64,000 nucleotides of DNA. Source: Zerene cesonia (taxonomy: Eukaryota; Arthropoda; Insecta; Lepidoptera; Pieridae). Below are positions 23,967 through 36,400 of the stretch, in pieces (the stretch's first letter is position 1; every line of letters begins with the position of its first letter). The translations under genes and the position numbers were made by a program. The stretch spans positions 1,054,001 through 1,118,000 of the forward strand of contig NC_052113.1 of the NCBI RefSeq assembly GCF_012273895.1, given 5' to 3'. A model generated the notes under the pieces. It ran no database searches. It saw only the letters and a list, made by a program, of their open reading frames with translations, and had not been told where the DNA came from.

Positions 23967-24165
23967 CTAGGGACTTCGCCCGCGTTGTCAAAGGAAAATA
24001 TTTACAGACGGGGTTGTACCCACGTTACTGTATCCATAGGCTTTCCACGATAAATAGTGTTTATTTTTTCACATCCGTCGGGTCTCAAACTATCATTGTG
24101 CAAAATTTTATCCAAATCAGTTCTGTGGTTTAGGCCCGAAGAAGACTCAAGACAGAGGTAGGTAC
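23967..24165 (-). repeat. Helitron-like element, family E
   Basis: CTAG at 23967-23970, then GGACTTCGCCCGCGTTGTCA, GGGGTTGTACCCACGTTACT, CATCCGTCGGGTCTCAAACT, and CCGAAGAAGACTCAAGACAG at the far end. It lies a few bases from a family A copy in the opposite direction. Confidence 0.6.
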
Positions 24166-24172
24166 TATCGCA

Positions 24173-24310
24173 TCCTACTAATATTATAAACGCGAAAGTT
24201 TGTAAGTATAGGTGGATGTATGTATGGATGTCTGTTACTCTTTCACGCAAAAACTGCTGAACCGATTGCAATGAAATAAAAAAAAGGCGAAACAGCGAGG
24301 CGCGGGTAGT
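24173..24310 (+). repeat. Helitron-like element, family A, internally shortened
   Basis: Starts TCCTACTAATATTATAAACG, then CTTTCACGCAAAAACTGCTG and AACCGATTGCAATGAAATAA. It then jumps to a short GC-rich end (GCGAGGCGCGGGTAG) without the middle part seen at 33052-33239. Confidence 0.65.
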
Positions 24311-24339
24311 CTATAATATTAGTAGTGATTATGTAAAAC

Positions 24340-24492
24340 AAAAATATGTATAAATATGATTATTAATTAATTATTTATGTAAAAATTGACAATTGTACGC
24401 CACAAGGCAGATCACAGTAGAACTTTATATAATGTAATACCTTCCTAATAACCTGTGAATCACAATAAATCATTTTGAATTTGAATTTGAAT
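24340..24492 (+). repeat. Possible LINE 3' end
   Basis: CACAAGGCAGATCACAGTAG, AATAACCTGTGAATCACAAT and AAATCATTTTGAATTTGAAT, ending in a short TTTGAA tandem tail, look like the 3' end of a non-LTR retrotransposon. The family was not identified and no target duplication was seen. Confidence 0.4.
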
Positions 24493-25444
24493 TTATGTTT
24501 TCTGCAGTTAGCAATGATTGCCTACCTTATACCCTTTTCAATGGTTATTAACGTTACTAAACTACGTTAGAGCATGGTAGCTTTTTATCACAAATTACAG
24601 GGGTTATCGTATGTAAAAAAAACGATGCGATCTTAACAGATAACGGATAATGCAATATTGATAACGAATGTTTGTGCAGCGGCTTAGTCATTTGCGTAAA
24701 AGGACACTTGTTTGTATAAACCTATACTATTTTTTGTGTTATTTAAAGTGTTACACAATATGTAAGTAATGTTTTAGAACGTTAATCTGTTTTTACGCAG
24801 TAAAGTAAAACGATTGGCAATGAAGATAAAATATAATTAAATATTTTAGCACTTGATATTGTCCATAATCGTAAAATGTAATTAAATACTATGATCAATA
24901 TTTCTATCATATAGAATAGTAGTAGCTTTATTTGTAGATTTGTGTGGAGTTAAAAAGCAATGAAAATTCTACATCTTCTTAATATATAACAATCCAGTGT
25001 CATGATGTATGTTCCCAATGAACATTTCACTAACTCAACCGATTTTGATGAAATTTGGCATTTTATGTGTAATTAGGTCCGACTTAAGATATAGATTAGT
25101 TTTTATTTCAATTTATTATCCCAATAATTTATTATCTTAATATTTTTAATTGTTACTCAGCCACCGCAACGCGTGGTTATGTATGCTTACGTACTTTTCT
25201 TTATATTCTTTTATTCATGGGTCAATTTACCAAAAAAATCATCAGCACTTTGATCGATGTTAATATTCGCTATCTAGTATCTAGTTCTATCTTGTAAGCT
25301 TATCACTATAAGGTAAAACCGATTCTTACTAGACAAGACGACATAATTATCTTAATTGGATTGTACCGACTACATCTTCCTCTCTATACATAACTTTACA
25401 ATTTAACTTGACTTGAATTGTACTATTTGTAAAATATATCGATA

Positions 25445-25612
25445 CTAGCTGCGCCTCACAGTTTCATCCGCGTAGGTCCGTATCCCGTAGGAATATCCGG
25501 ATAAAAAGTTGCCTATATGTTATTCCAGTTGTCCAGCTCTCTACGTACCAAATTTCGTTGCAATCGGTATAGTACTTTTTGCGCGAAAGAGTAACGAACA
25601 TCCATACATATA
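25445..25612 (-). repeat. Helitron-like element, family A
   Basis: CTAG at 25445-25448, then GTCCGTATCCCGTAGGAATA, GTTGCCTATATGTTATTCCA, GTTGTCCAGCTCTCTACGTA and GCGCGAAAGAGTAACGAACA. The 5' end in element sense is truncated compared with 11923-12122. Confidence 0.65.
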
Positions 25613-26213
25613 CGATTTCGGTTACATTTCAATTCAATTAAATGAAATAATTTGGGCTATGATTATTATATGACGTGATACATACGATAGCGACCACTCT
25701 TATCCGTTTTAAAAATAAATTACCCTCATTTACTATTAATCTATGCTAATGGCCATTGAAAACGCACTCAAAATTTAAATACAGATAAAAAAGATGCGTA
25801 GATATTAAATATCATATGGTAGTTGTAAATACTTCAAATAGATTATCCTCAAATTTATTTACAACCATGGGTTTTATTTGTGAATATGCGTTAGTCTCAG
25901 TGCGTTTAAAATTTTTCTACAATGCATCGTCGATTATTTTAATATGCTTATTTAACATGTCTCATAGATTTATATAATAATTCAAGAGAATCTGCTCCTG
26001 TAGAAATAACAATAGATTCTTATAGCAATGACAGATACACCTACTTGTAGATATATTATTTCTTTCAATAACTAGGTAGTCGTTAGGTTAACGATGCGTT
26101 CAGAAATATTTGACCTAGAATATGTTTCATATATTTAACGACATGATGTATTCTTTGTAACACGCTTTCATTAGATTTATCTGTGTGACTTGTATGCTAG
26201 AATTTGTATGACA

Positions 26214-26350
26214 TTCATTCATTCATTCATCATCAGCCCATTTATGTTCCCACTGCTGGGACACAGGCCTCCTATGAGGGTTCAGGCCATAATCCACCAC
26301 GCTGGCCAAGTGCGGGTTGGCAGATGTCACATGTCGTCGACCTTTTGATT
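26214..26350 (-). repeat. 5'-truncated SINE, family 1, with (CATT)n at its tail
   Basis: Reverse-strand copy of the SINE 3' half: CATCATCAGCCCATTTATGT, CCCACTGCTGGGACACAGGC, CTCCTATGAGGGTTCAGGCC, and GCTGGCCAAGTGCGGGTTGG. A (CATT)5 run lies at the tail side. A possible imperfect target duplication (TGACAT words) flanks it, but this is weak. Confidence 0.75.
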
Positions 26351-26989
26351 TTTTGACATGCATTTTTTGACATCTGTCCTTTGTTATGTCACTTTATAGG
26401 TTACTTTTCATCGCGGTGAATCATTTCATATCCATGGGATTTTCCTTTAACTTCGCGGGCGAAGTGATAGCATATATAAAATGTCTGTTAATTATTCTAA
26501 CTATAAGAAACAGGTTATTTTATAGGTCAAGGACACGATTTGTCACAAAAATAAAAGTATTGAAGTTGAATATCACTTAACTAAACTAATATTACTACTA
26601 AACTAACTACAGGAACTACATTCATAGATAATAAATAATCTACATCACGGCCAATTATAAGCAAAATCTGTTTAGGGGTTTACGCCTGAAAGTGTTATAA
26701 ACATACCTCATACCATTAGCCCTCGGAATAAAACAACATTATTATTTTAGTCTGAGATGCATCAGCATAAATTCTCCCATTTTATAATATATCTAAATAG
26801 GATCAACTTTTTAGTACGTTCATATAGGAAGAACTCATTACTCTACCTGTATAGTGTATACTCGCAATGTAGAGTTACATTATATAATAATTAAACGTGT
26901 ACGTAATAAAAGTAAAGAGACGCATCTGTGATGTTTACTCAAATACAAACTGTATCCTTACAGATTTTATACATTTATGCTCTTCCAAA

Positions 26990-27432
26990 TTGAAGGCTCA
27001 AAGTCCGAGGTCAAAGAAAAATGCCGCATCGTCGCCGGCTATTGACAATTCAGATGTGGCGAGTCGCGACGGTCAAATACCTACTAGGTGAAGTGAATGC
27101 ATAAAAGAATTCGCTGAAGCAACTATCACCTAGCGGCACTAGCGGTTCCATTGGCGGTTTTCAGTAAAAACTGCCGGTGACGTCACCTCACGGCGCGAAC
27201 GCGTGCGCACTCCCCTTTGCCCGCGCGTCCCTCTATTTACAACTCATGTTTCACCCGCGCGCCGTTTACACCAGTATTTTACAGATTTTCGGTCCGTAAA
27301 CAACCCTCGCGATGTACAAACCCTTATTCATAACCGTTGGGAACCCCTCCAACGTAACGTAAGGTTAGATTTGGGATATACGTGCGCGATCTTCGTTGTT
27401 TTTTCTTTTGAATTAGTATATTAATTTTAACA
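26990..27432 (+). promoter_or_regulatory. GC-rich promoter region of the SLC17 transporter gene
   Basis: The 440 bp before the start codon are much richer in G+C and CpG than the surroundings (for example around 27180-27240). They include the 12-bp palindrome GGTGACGTCACC at 27176-27187, whose core TGACGTCA is the consensus CRE for CREB/ATF bZIP factors. There is no clear TATA box, so the initiation point is unknown. Part of this region is presumably the 5' UTR. The initiation context ACAATGG is favourable. Confidence 0.6.
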
Positions 27433-30400
27433 ATGGTATCGAGATCTCGCGGCAACCACGTGTTGGTATGGGAACAGCCGGGTTTGGAGGACCAGAGGCC
27501 CAAGACTTACAAAGGTAAATCCACCTTTGAACTCACAATTTATATCAATCTTAGGTTAAGATGTTAGGTTCGAATTGCAGGTGTTTAGCTTGATAAAACT
27601 TGTAACATTTTGTTTGCGTTTGCATTTTTCTCACTTTAAAGTAGGTCAATTTTAATTTTGTTAACTTAGTAAATTATATAGATTGAACTAGGTCATATCA
27701 GGTAACTAGTTAACTAAATTATAATTAATTTCAAGTGTGTTAGTGGGTTATACATTATTCTTTCCTCAATAATTATTGGTTGGAAAATAACTGAAAATTA
27801 TTTGTTTAGGAGGTTATTAAAATATTGTATGAGTATCGGGCACCACCTACCTAAGTATCATTTCAACCAGGCATGTGACTTTGAGAATGGAGAGTCTAGA
27901 ATCGGGATGACCTATCGGTAGATACGTTCAGTTTTTGTTAAAATCCTTTTAAATTGATTCTTAGATACTTATAATTATAGGTTATTGCTGATTGTTTTTC
28001 CATTCACATCTTAAATAACATGTTAATTGAAAAATAATATTAATAATATAACAGTTAAAACAATTTATTAAGATAAATTAAATGTGTGATAACTTACGTA
28101 AAATAAATTATATAAATTACTAGCTGTGCCCGCGACATCGTTCGCACGTGCGCAAACATTCAAATTTAATTCTTTAAAATAAATTATCCTATAATATTAT
28201 CTACCTAATGATTATATTAATAGTTTTTATTATTTTTTAAAGTATAAGCATATAATATTGTCGTTTACGTTAGCGGCTATTTTAACAAACATTTTTTCCT
28301 AATTTCGAATGCAGCTAGCTATCGGATTATCAGCAATATAATAATATCTTATCACTTAATACTTTTTCCGGTATTAATGAAACTATTCATTCGGCTTGGA
28401 TGCGCTGATTTTGTAGATTGTATCAGAAAGTAGATTTACCAATATCCATATAGATTATAGATTAGAATATAAAAATTAACATAGGTTAGGGTTGCCGAAA
28501 TATTTTTTTTTTATTATGTTCTTTAAAAATTAAGCACAATTTTGATACGCTATTATTAGCTTATCTTTTATGATTATAAGTTTGACTTCTTTAGATTTGA
28601 TTTTGACCCATTTAGACGAACAGATTAATTGAAACTTGGATCGGCGGACAATTTCATAAATTTATCAGGCAATTGATTTGCTTCTATCACTAAAACGTTT
28701 TTTTTTAACTATATTTATTATTATTATATGAAGAAGTAAATACACAAAATGCATAACTTCGTTTCATGATCTCGCGCTCTGCGGGATACAAAAAGAGATG
28801 ATTACATTGAGTATAAGGTGTACTTTTTCATTCCGAGAAACGCGCAGGCTCAAAAACTCCACGAACTGATTGTTATCTTGTTTTTCAATCGGTTTAGGTA
28901 TTTGGTATTCATACCTATACCGACTTAGTGTTTTCTATTCTATGCGCGGTCTCTGGTTTACAGACATTTTCATGTCGCACTGAATTATGAATTATAACCA
29001 CATAGTATAAAGCAAAGTCGCTACCCGCGTCTGTCCCTATGTATGTATGCTTAGATGTTAAAAAATACACAACGGATTTTGATGGGGTTTTTTTAATAGA
29101 TAGCTTGATTCAAGAGGAAGGTTTATATGTATAATAACATGAACTAAACTCCGCATTTAGGGCGTGCGAAGACGCGGGCAAAAGCTACTTTTATTATTTG
29201 GATAGATTTTACAAATTTCAGGTTCACTACCCAGAGCGAAACTCCCATTTTACCCGTTTCTATTCCCTCTATTACTAAAACTTCGCTGTCCGTATGTCTG
29301 TCTATCTGTTTGGAAAATAGTGGTCTTCGGTCTAATTCCTACGAAATTATTTTTCATCTAATTAATCCTTCCATTTTCTAGCAATCAGCTACATTAATAT
29401 CCATTTACATTTAAATATAAAAACTCACATAATATTTGTGTCCCCTCTACACTACATACCTTCGCATTGATGTTTCTAAACTTGTTACATTTTTTCCGTC
29501 ATTATTATATGACGCAGCTATCTAGTCAGTTCTATAGTAAAACTCCACCGACATTTTTTACCTAACATTAAGTTTTGTGACAAATGAAATATAAATTCAA
29601 GAATTTTCTGGCCTTTCGATAATTGTAGTAATGGAATTACATTAAAAAATCGACGAAAAAACGTATTTTGAAAGTATTTCGCAATTGATTCAATGATTAA
29701 GTCAACCAAGTAATCTCGTGACGTTTGCGCTGACTCATAAAAGACACACTTGCTATCTATTAAGCGATAAAATCTTGCAAAAGATGAAACATCTTCCGAC
29801 ATTTTATCTGAATAAATGAAATTATATTGTGATTATAAAATTTTATATCTATTGCTAATGTATGAAACTTATCTCTAGTTTGGGGATTAAAGGAATAAAA
29901 AGCGTTAATATAATTGCTTAATATAGACAACTTGACATACAATCGACTATTAAAATGGCGGCAAAAAATGTCCGAGCGGCGTTGTATATTACATTCATTG
30001 AAATTAACACCTTTTGTCCAGGTAACAATGGTTATAGTCTATTGCATCGCTCATTAAAACTCCGCCAAATACACGCGTGGGCAGAGTTTTAGTTTGAACA
30101 ATTTTTGAGCTTGAATAAATTAATCGCTGTTAATGGTTGATGTATAAACTATGTAATTCATTCTTAATTAAACTACATTATAACAAGAAACATAAAAAGT
30201 TCATTGAATAAATCGCGTACGATATCCTTCAAGTCCTTAACTTCTAATAGTCGATAGAGTTATTTTTTCTACCCTTATTGTCTTTTTATTTATTTTTTTT
30301 ATGCATGATTTGTTTGGCCATAGTTTATCAACACTGAAGTAGTCAATGCCATGAGACATGCGTTGTAGGTACACATCGTAAGAAATAAGCGAACATTATA

Positions 30401-33400
30401 ATTTGGGTTCATTATTGAAGGAATATCGGGATAGAATGCCTATGTGTTATTCCAGTTGTCCAGCTAACTACGTACCAAATTTCATTGCTATCGGTTCAGT
30501 AGTTTTTGCGTGAAAGAGTAACAAACATACACACATCCTTACAATCTTTCGCATTATAAGACTAGTAGGATAGGATTTGGTAATCAAATGCAAGCGTTCA
30601 ATCAGGTAAAATGATTTAATTATATTAAGAGTGGCAGGAAGCGATGAAGTCCCAAGAGTCAAGGTCATGAGATCAAAGATCCATTGTATTAGGCCACACA
30701 GTGTGACGGTGGTTCGCGAAACTAGAATTTATTCAGAAACACGTGATTGGAGTGTGGTTAGGTGCTGGAAAAGTTAAGAACGTTGATTCTTTTGTGTTGA
30801 GATATCTTTCGTATTCAATGTGCGCAAAATAATACATATTTTGTTACTAGCTGTAACCCGCGGCGTCACGTGGTACCCGGGTAAAACATAGGCTACGTTT
30901 GTGCTAACCTAAACTGTAATTTCCATATGTCATGCAGATACGATAAGCTGTTTTATCCTAAAAGACTAGCAAACATCTATACATCCATCCATCGATTGCG
31001 CAATTCCTTATTTATACGATTTTGACCCATTTTAAAACTGCTTTGATTCAAGAATTGTACACTTATCAACGATCGATGTCATAGAATAATTTTATGAGAT
31101 TTTTTGAGTTTATCTTATTTTACTGTATACTCTATAAGAACAAGTAAGATAATTTTATTGATTGTATCATTTTAATTTGTTTATAAAAATACTTATTTTA
31201 TTGATTTGGCCGGGTGCAGGCGATTATTTTTATATTAAAATTATATGAATAATAAAGAACTCTGAAATTGTGAACGCATTTGTATGTGTGATACTCACAC
31301 ATTGATATATTGTAGGTGGCAGTCAATAAAACTTAACATTTAACAATGAATGATTCTCCGATGACTATATATAACTCTATAGTTTATCATTTCGCTATCA
31401 AAATTTATTGTGTTCTTATTTGACACGACTATGGAGATATATAATATTTATTGACATCGCTTATTTTGTTATTACTGTTGCCGGGTATTGAATAAATGCA
31501 AAAGATTTTTTTAATGATTTTCAGAATGATATCTATACGAATAATATAAAGCTGAAGAGTGTCTATTTGTTTCAACGCGCTCATTTCAGGAACTAACTAT
31601 ACGTAATCCTTGAATGCTATATATAGGCTTAATTATGAAAATATGTTTAATTTCTAGTAGTCAATTGATTATTTACCCTTTATTAAAACTTAGTGTTTTA
31701 TTAAATAATTTAACACGTTAATCACAATTTGTACTTAAAACATATAAGATTTAAATAATTTAAAAAAGGAAACCGAAGTTAGTAGAATAAAATAAGGAAA
31801 CAGGAAACTTTAACGTAGCATATTTTTTATCACATTGTATTAGCTACTACATCCTCTAATGTAGAAATACTCCGAAAACAATTAACTAAGTGATTCTGAC
31901 TTTTTTTGGTAACAAATATTTGGTACAAACCGAAAGCCACGTACTAATACAATGTATAAAACACTATTTTATCAATTTGTAAAATAACAGATATTTAGAA
32001 AAATAATATTGAGTGTAGTTGTAGATATAAAAAATGCAATTGAACCTGTAAACGAACGCGACATTTTAAAATTTAAATTTGGAATAAAACGAAAAATTCA
32101 TGGAAACATTATCGTATGAAAAAACGTCTTCCGCAGTGCGAATGAGTCCTATCAATATATTATGTGCTATAATTTATCACACAATTTACAACAGTACAGA
32201 CAGAGGCTAGACGTGATTGTATTTAGATTATATCTATTTATATCACAGATGTTTCTATGAACTAAACTATGAATCGTAACACAGTGAGCTATGGCTTAAA
32301 ATCGCTTATCAATGGAATGTTACATAATGCCTACTAACGATGAAATAACAACACGTGCTTTCAACATTTTAGGTTATTTGTGAATGAAATGATTTTTGTA
32401 AAATGTGATGATTTAAACATTATAAATAACTATATTTCCACTCGCGGCTTCGTTCACATAGTCAAAAGAAATGGTAGGCAGATACGGGTTTTAACCACAT
32501 AGTTCAGGTATCCGTGGGATTTCTGGGATAACTATCCATATAGGGATATGCCTTTCTCGGGTCTTAACTATCTACAGCTTTGTTTAGGCGTGAAGAAGAC
32601 AGACAGACAGGCAAAGTTATTTTCGTATATTACTTGGTTGGGATTAAAATAAATGTATATGTATACATTGATGTAAAATGTAAATTTTCCAGTTTTTTGA
32701 AGTTCGACTATAAATGTTAAATGTCCAGTTTTTTATATAACATCGTATTATGTATATTTTCAAGCGGCAAAAATCTTTTTCTTCATTATTCTTAGATTTT
32801 GATAAATACTGTTACTGTTACGAAATAAAGACAATTTGATAATAACACGAGTTTATCTTATTACCTGATAGGGATTGTACTGATTAAATAATTTCCTTAC
32901 GTACACATAGAAGAGCCAGTGAGACAATTTAGTTGATTCTATTATATAAGCCTATTCATTTAAATACTACATTTTTTTATAAATTTAATTAGAGATGCGT
33001 ATAAGTACCAATAATGTGTTCAGATAATCTATACTAATTGACGAATGACAGGCGACTAATATTATAAATGCGAAAGTTTGTAATGATGTGTGTGTGTTTG
33101 CTGCTCTTTCACGCAAAAACTACTGAACCGATTGGAATGAAATTTGGTACGTAGACAGCTGGATAACTGAAATAATATATAGGCAACTTTTTATCTCGAT
33201 ATTCCTACGGGATACGGACTAATTGCGGTGCGCAGCTAGTAGGCCATATATGTACCACGGGCGAAGCCGGTGAACAGCTAGGTCATCATGTAATATAAAC
33301 ATTCACACGTTTCATCTAATTCTGGATGAATGTTACACGAATGATTTAATGGCGACCACGTCCCATTTAGTGCTGGCACGTAAATTTCCTTGATAAGCCG

Positions 33401-36400
33401 ACCTTGGCACTGGGTTATTTGCCAATTACAGGCCAACGTGAAGCGTAAGCACTGAGAGGAACTATTCAGCTCCTTATCGGTTCTTGCTATGTTGTTTTTT
33501 TATAATTACGTAATAGAATATAACAAGACATCTTGGAAAATATTGCATTTGATTCAATGTAATTTAAGAGTCAGTCCTTAGTATATTTTTTTTTTATACA
33601 AAAAATAGCAACGATTATTTAAAACGTCTGTGAATTAAGTATATGCTATAAGCATCATAAGCTAACTAACTAAACTAACAACGGTAAAAAAATAATGTCT
33701 TTTAATATATATTTTAACATGACATAACGGCCTATAGCTATAAATGTGTTGGCATAGTATCTAATTAAACTATCAACAGAAATAATTGTAATCACATAAA
33801 GATGTCAAAAGTTCAAGACCGAGTAATCAGTTATTACAGTAGGTTAATCGCGTTTCGTCATCACGCTGCAAAGGTATTGTCGTAGGTTATCTATTTCGTT
33901 GTTTAAATCAATAGTACAATATCTGACAAAAATGAATGATGTTTATTGTTTATACCGTTTTTTTCCTCTGTGAATGAGCTGCAAGCTTTAATAGAGTAAG
34001 TGATAAGGAAAGGGCTGACGACTGGAGAGAAGGAATGGACTGGTGGGTGAGGAAATAGAAAATACATTTTCGTATGGAAACAATGATATGGTTGTATTAA
34101 TAGAGGCCCATTTCCTTTTCCTCACCCGTCTTAGTCCATTCCTTCTTTCCAGTCGTTAATCCTATCCTTTTCCCTTACCCCATAAAAGCAGGCAGCGCAT
34201 TCACAGAGGTACTTACACCTTTGCGAATGTTTATGGGCGGTGGTGATCGCTTTACATCAGGCGAACCACCAGCTCAGTTGCCCGCTATGACATAAAAAAA
34301 ATATATATATATATAATCGTAAAGTCTTAAAAACGTATCAAACGTATTATATATATATATTATATTTATCGTCTGTAAAAACGGCATAATCAAACTAGCC
34401 CTTGATGCTTACTTACATTACGAAATTTATTAATCTTAAACTTCTCAAGTTACCCTTTCACAGTGCTGATACATCAGTATTATGAAAATGACTATATTAG
34501 GAATATTGATTGTGCATTTTGTTTGAATTACGGAACTCTAAAAGGGTTGACGAAGCCAAGTCATTCAACGGAAGCGTTACAACTGTGCTCGTAATTAGAT
34601 TTCAACTTGGCTTGATTATTCACTGTTTGCGCATATTTTGCGTTTGTTAAACCTAACCTAGCCTTATTTATTATCCATATTAGCAATGTTGCAATCTTCA
34701 ATGGCTGATATTACAATAAGTTCTAGTCTTTGACTTTAGTTATATAGAATTACAAGTTTTTATATACAACAAAAATACGACAAGTAAGTTTAGAAACGAA
34801 AGAGTAGTAATGCGTAACTCTTTTATAAAAACGTTGTCTTACTTACTGTTTTGAAGGGTTATAATGATAAACGCTTCGATAAGATTTTCCTCAGTAAAAC
34901 AGCTGTTAGAGATTTCAATCTTTAACTATATTTACATCTGTAAAGATATTTATAGCTATCTGACCTTCTACCCATGCAAAATGTAAAACATTTTCCGGTC
35001 TGTTTCCCTACCATATTTCATAATAAAAAAGATTTGCAGTGAATCTTTTTTAATATAAACAGAGTTTCTTGTCGGCTCTTCTCTGTAGAAACTGCTTTCC
35101 GAATCGGTAGTAAATGTTTAAAATGTTATGACGATTCAAAAGTTCTATAAGAAGTCTAATCTATATATATAAAATTCTCGTGTCACAGTTTTCGTTGCCA
35201 TACTCCTCCGAAACGGCTTGACCGATTCCTCTGAAATTTGGTAAGCATATTGGGTAGGTCTGAGAATCGGCCAACATCTATTTTTTATCCCGATATTCCT
35301 ACGGGATACGGACTTACGCGGGTGAAACCGCGGGGCGCAGCTAGTCTAATATATAAAATTCTCGTGTCACAGTTTTCGTTGCCATACTCCTCCCAAACGG
35401 CTTGACGGATTCTTATGAAATTTTGTGTGCATATCGGGCATGTTTGAGAATCGGCTAACATCTATTTTTCATACCTCTCAATGATCAGAGTAAGGCAGAA
35501 CAGCGTTTGCCGGGTGCAGCTAGTTGATTAAATAAATGTTTGAGTTTGAATAAATGTGAGACGGCCCAGCCGTCTAAGTACTAAATACCTTACCAAGCTG
35601 ACACAAATGTAATCAAATTATGCGGGTTTCGGACACTGGATAATTGAATATGAAATAGTAAATACACATACATAATCATTGACGTCACAAGGCGTGATCT
35701 ATTCCGGTTCTGCTGCGCGTGCGCGTCACACCTCGTATCATTGAACTGTCAGAAATTGAGATGATTCTTTTAGCTTTATGTACACATGAGGCTGAGATGA
35801 TTGTTTGCTATTTGATGATTAAATAAGGGTTTATGAGTAGCATACGTCATCATATAGAGTTATAGCTAGAGTTCGTCATGTTATAGAGAGGTCTTCTGAA
35901 ATTGAACTTAATTAATTTTCAATAAGTACTTACTTCTAGGTGTGAGGCAGTTATTGTCATTTAGACCATCACATTGATTAAGAAATTGTAATTATTAATA
36001 CAATTAATATGTATATTTGCTTATCATGCTAAAATACCCATAAATAGTGAATTTGAATATTATTTTAGCACTAATTCTCTACGTATCAAACAGTAACGCG
36101 AGCGTCACGATTTATACGGTCCAGAGTTGTTTCAATAACGTAATCAATATTTATTTATTAAACTATCTTATTTAAAATCAAATGAAGTCCAAACACGATT
36201 TTGTTATCAACTACGTTGTCTCATTCCCTCTTATTTAGAGTATACTTAAGGAAATTATTTTATCCTGGCGATGCTTATCAGGATAATAAGGTAAACTCAT
36301 GGAATGTTTCTTTGTTACCGATCCTTGATAAGTGTACAAAGTTTAAATTAAATCTGTCCGTTTAAAGTGGGTCAAAATCGAGTCTAGAAGGGAGTCAGTT

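Larger units (their letters stand above)
1..26990. other. Gene-free, repeat-rich AT-rich region
   Basis: I find no exon chain, conserved protein motif or RNA gene here. Open frames are short (mostly under 100 codons) and lack recognisable domains. The content is AT-rich unique-looking DNA mixed with interspersed repeats, listed separately below. Stretches with nothing I can name include about 600-970, 1100-1550, 2230-2980, 3140-4380, 5460-6880, 7890-10670, 12540-13340, 14450-15510, 17180-18380, 20950-22770 and 25620-26210. Exons of a long-intron gene running off the left edge cannot be excluded. Confidence 0.75.
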
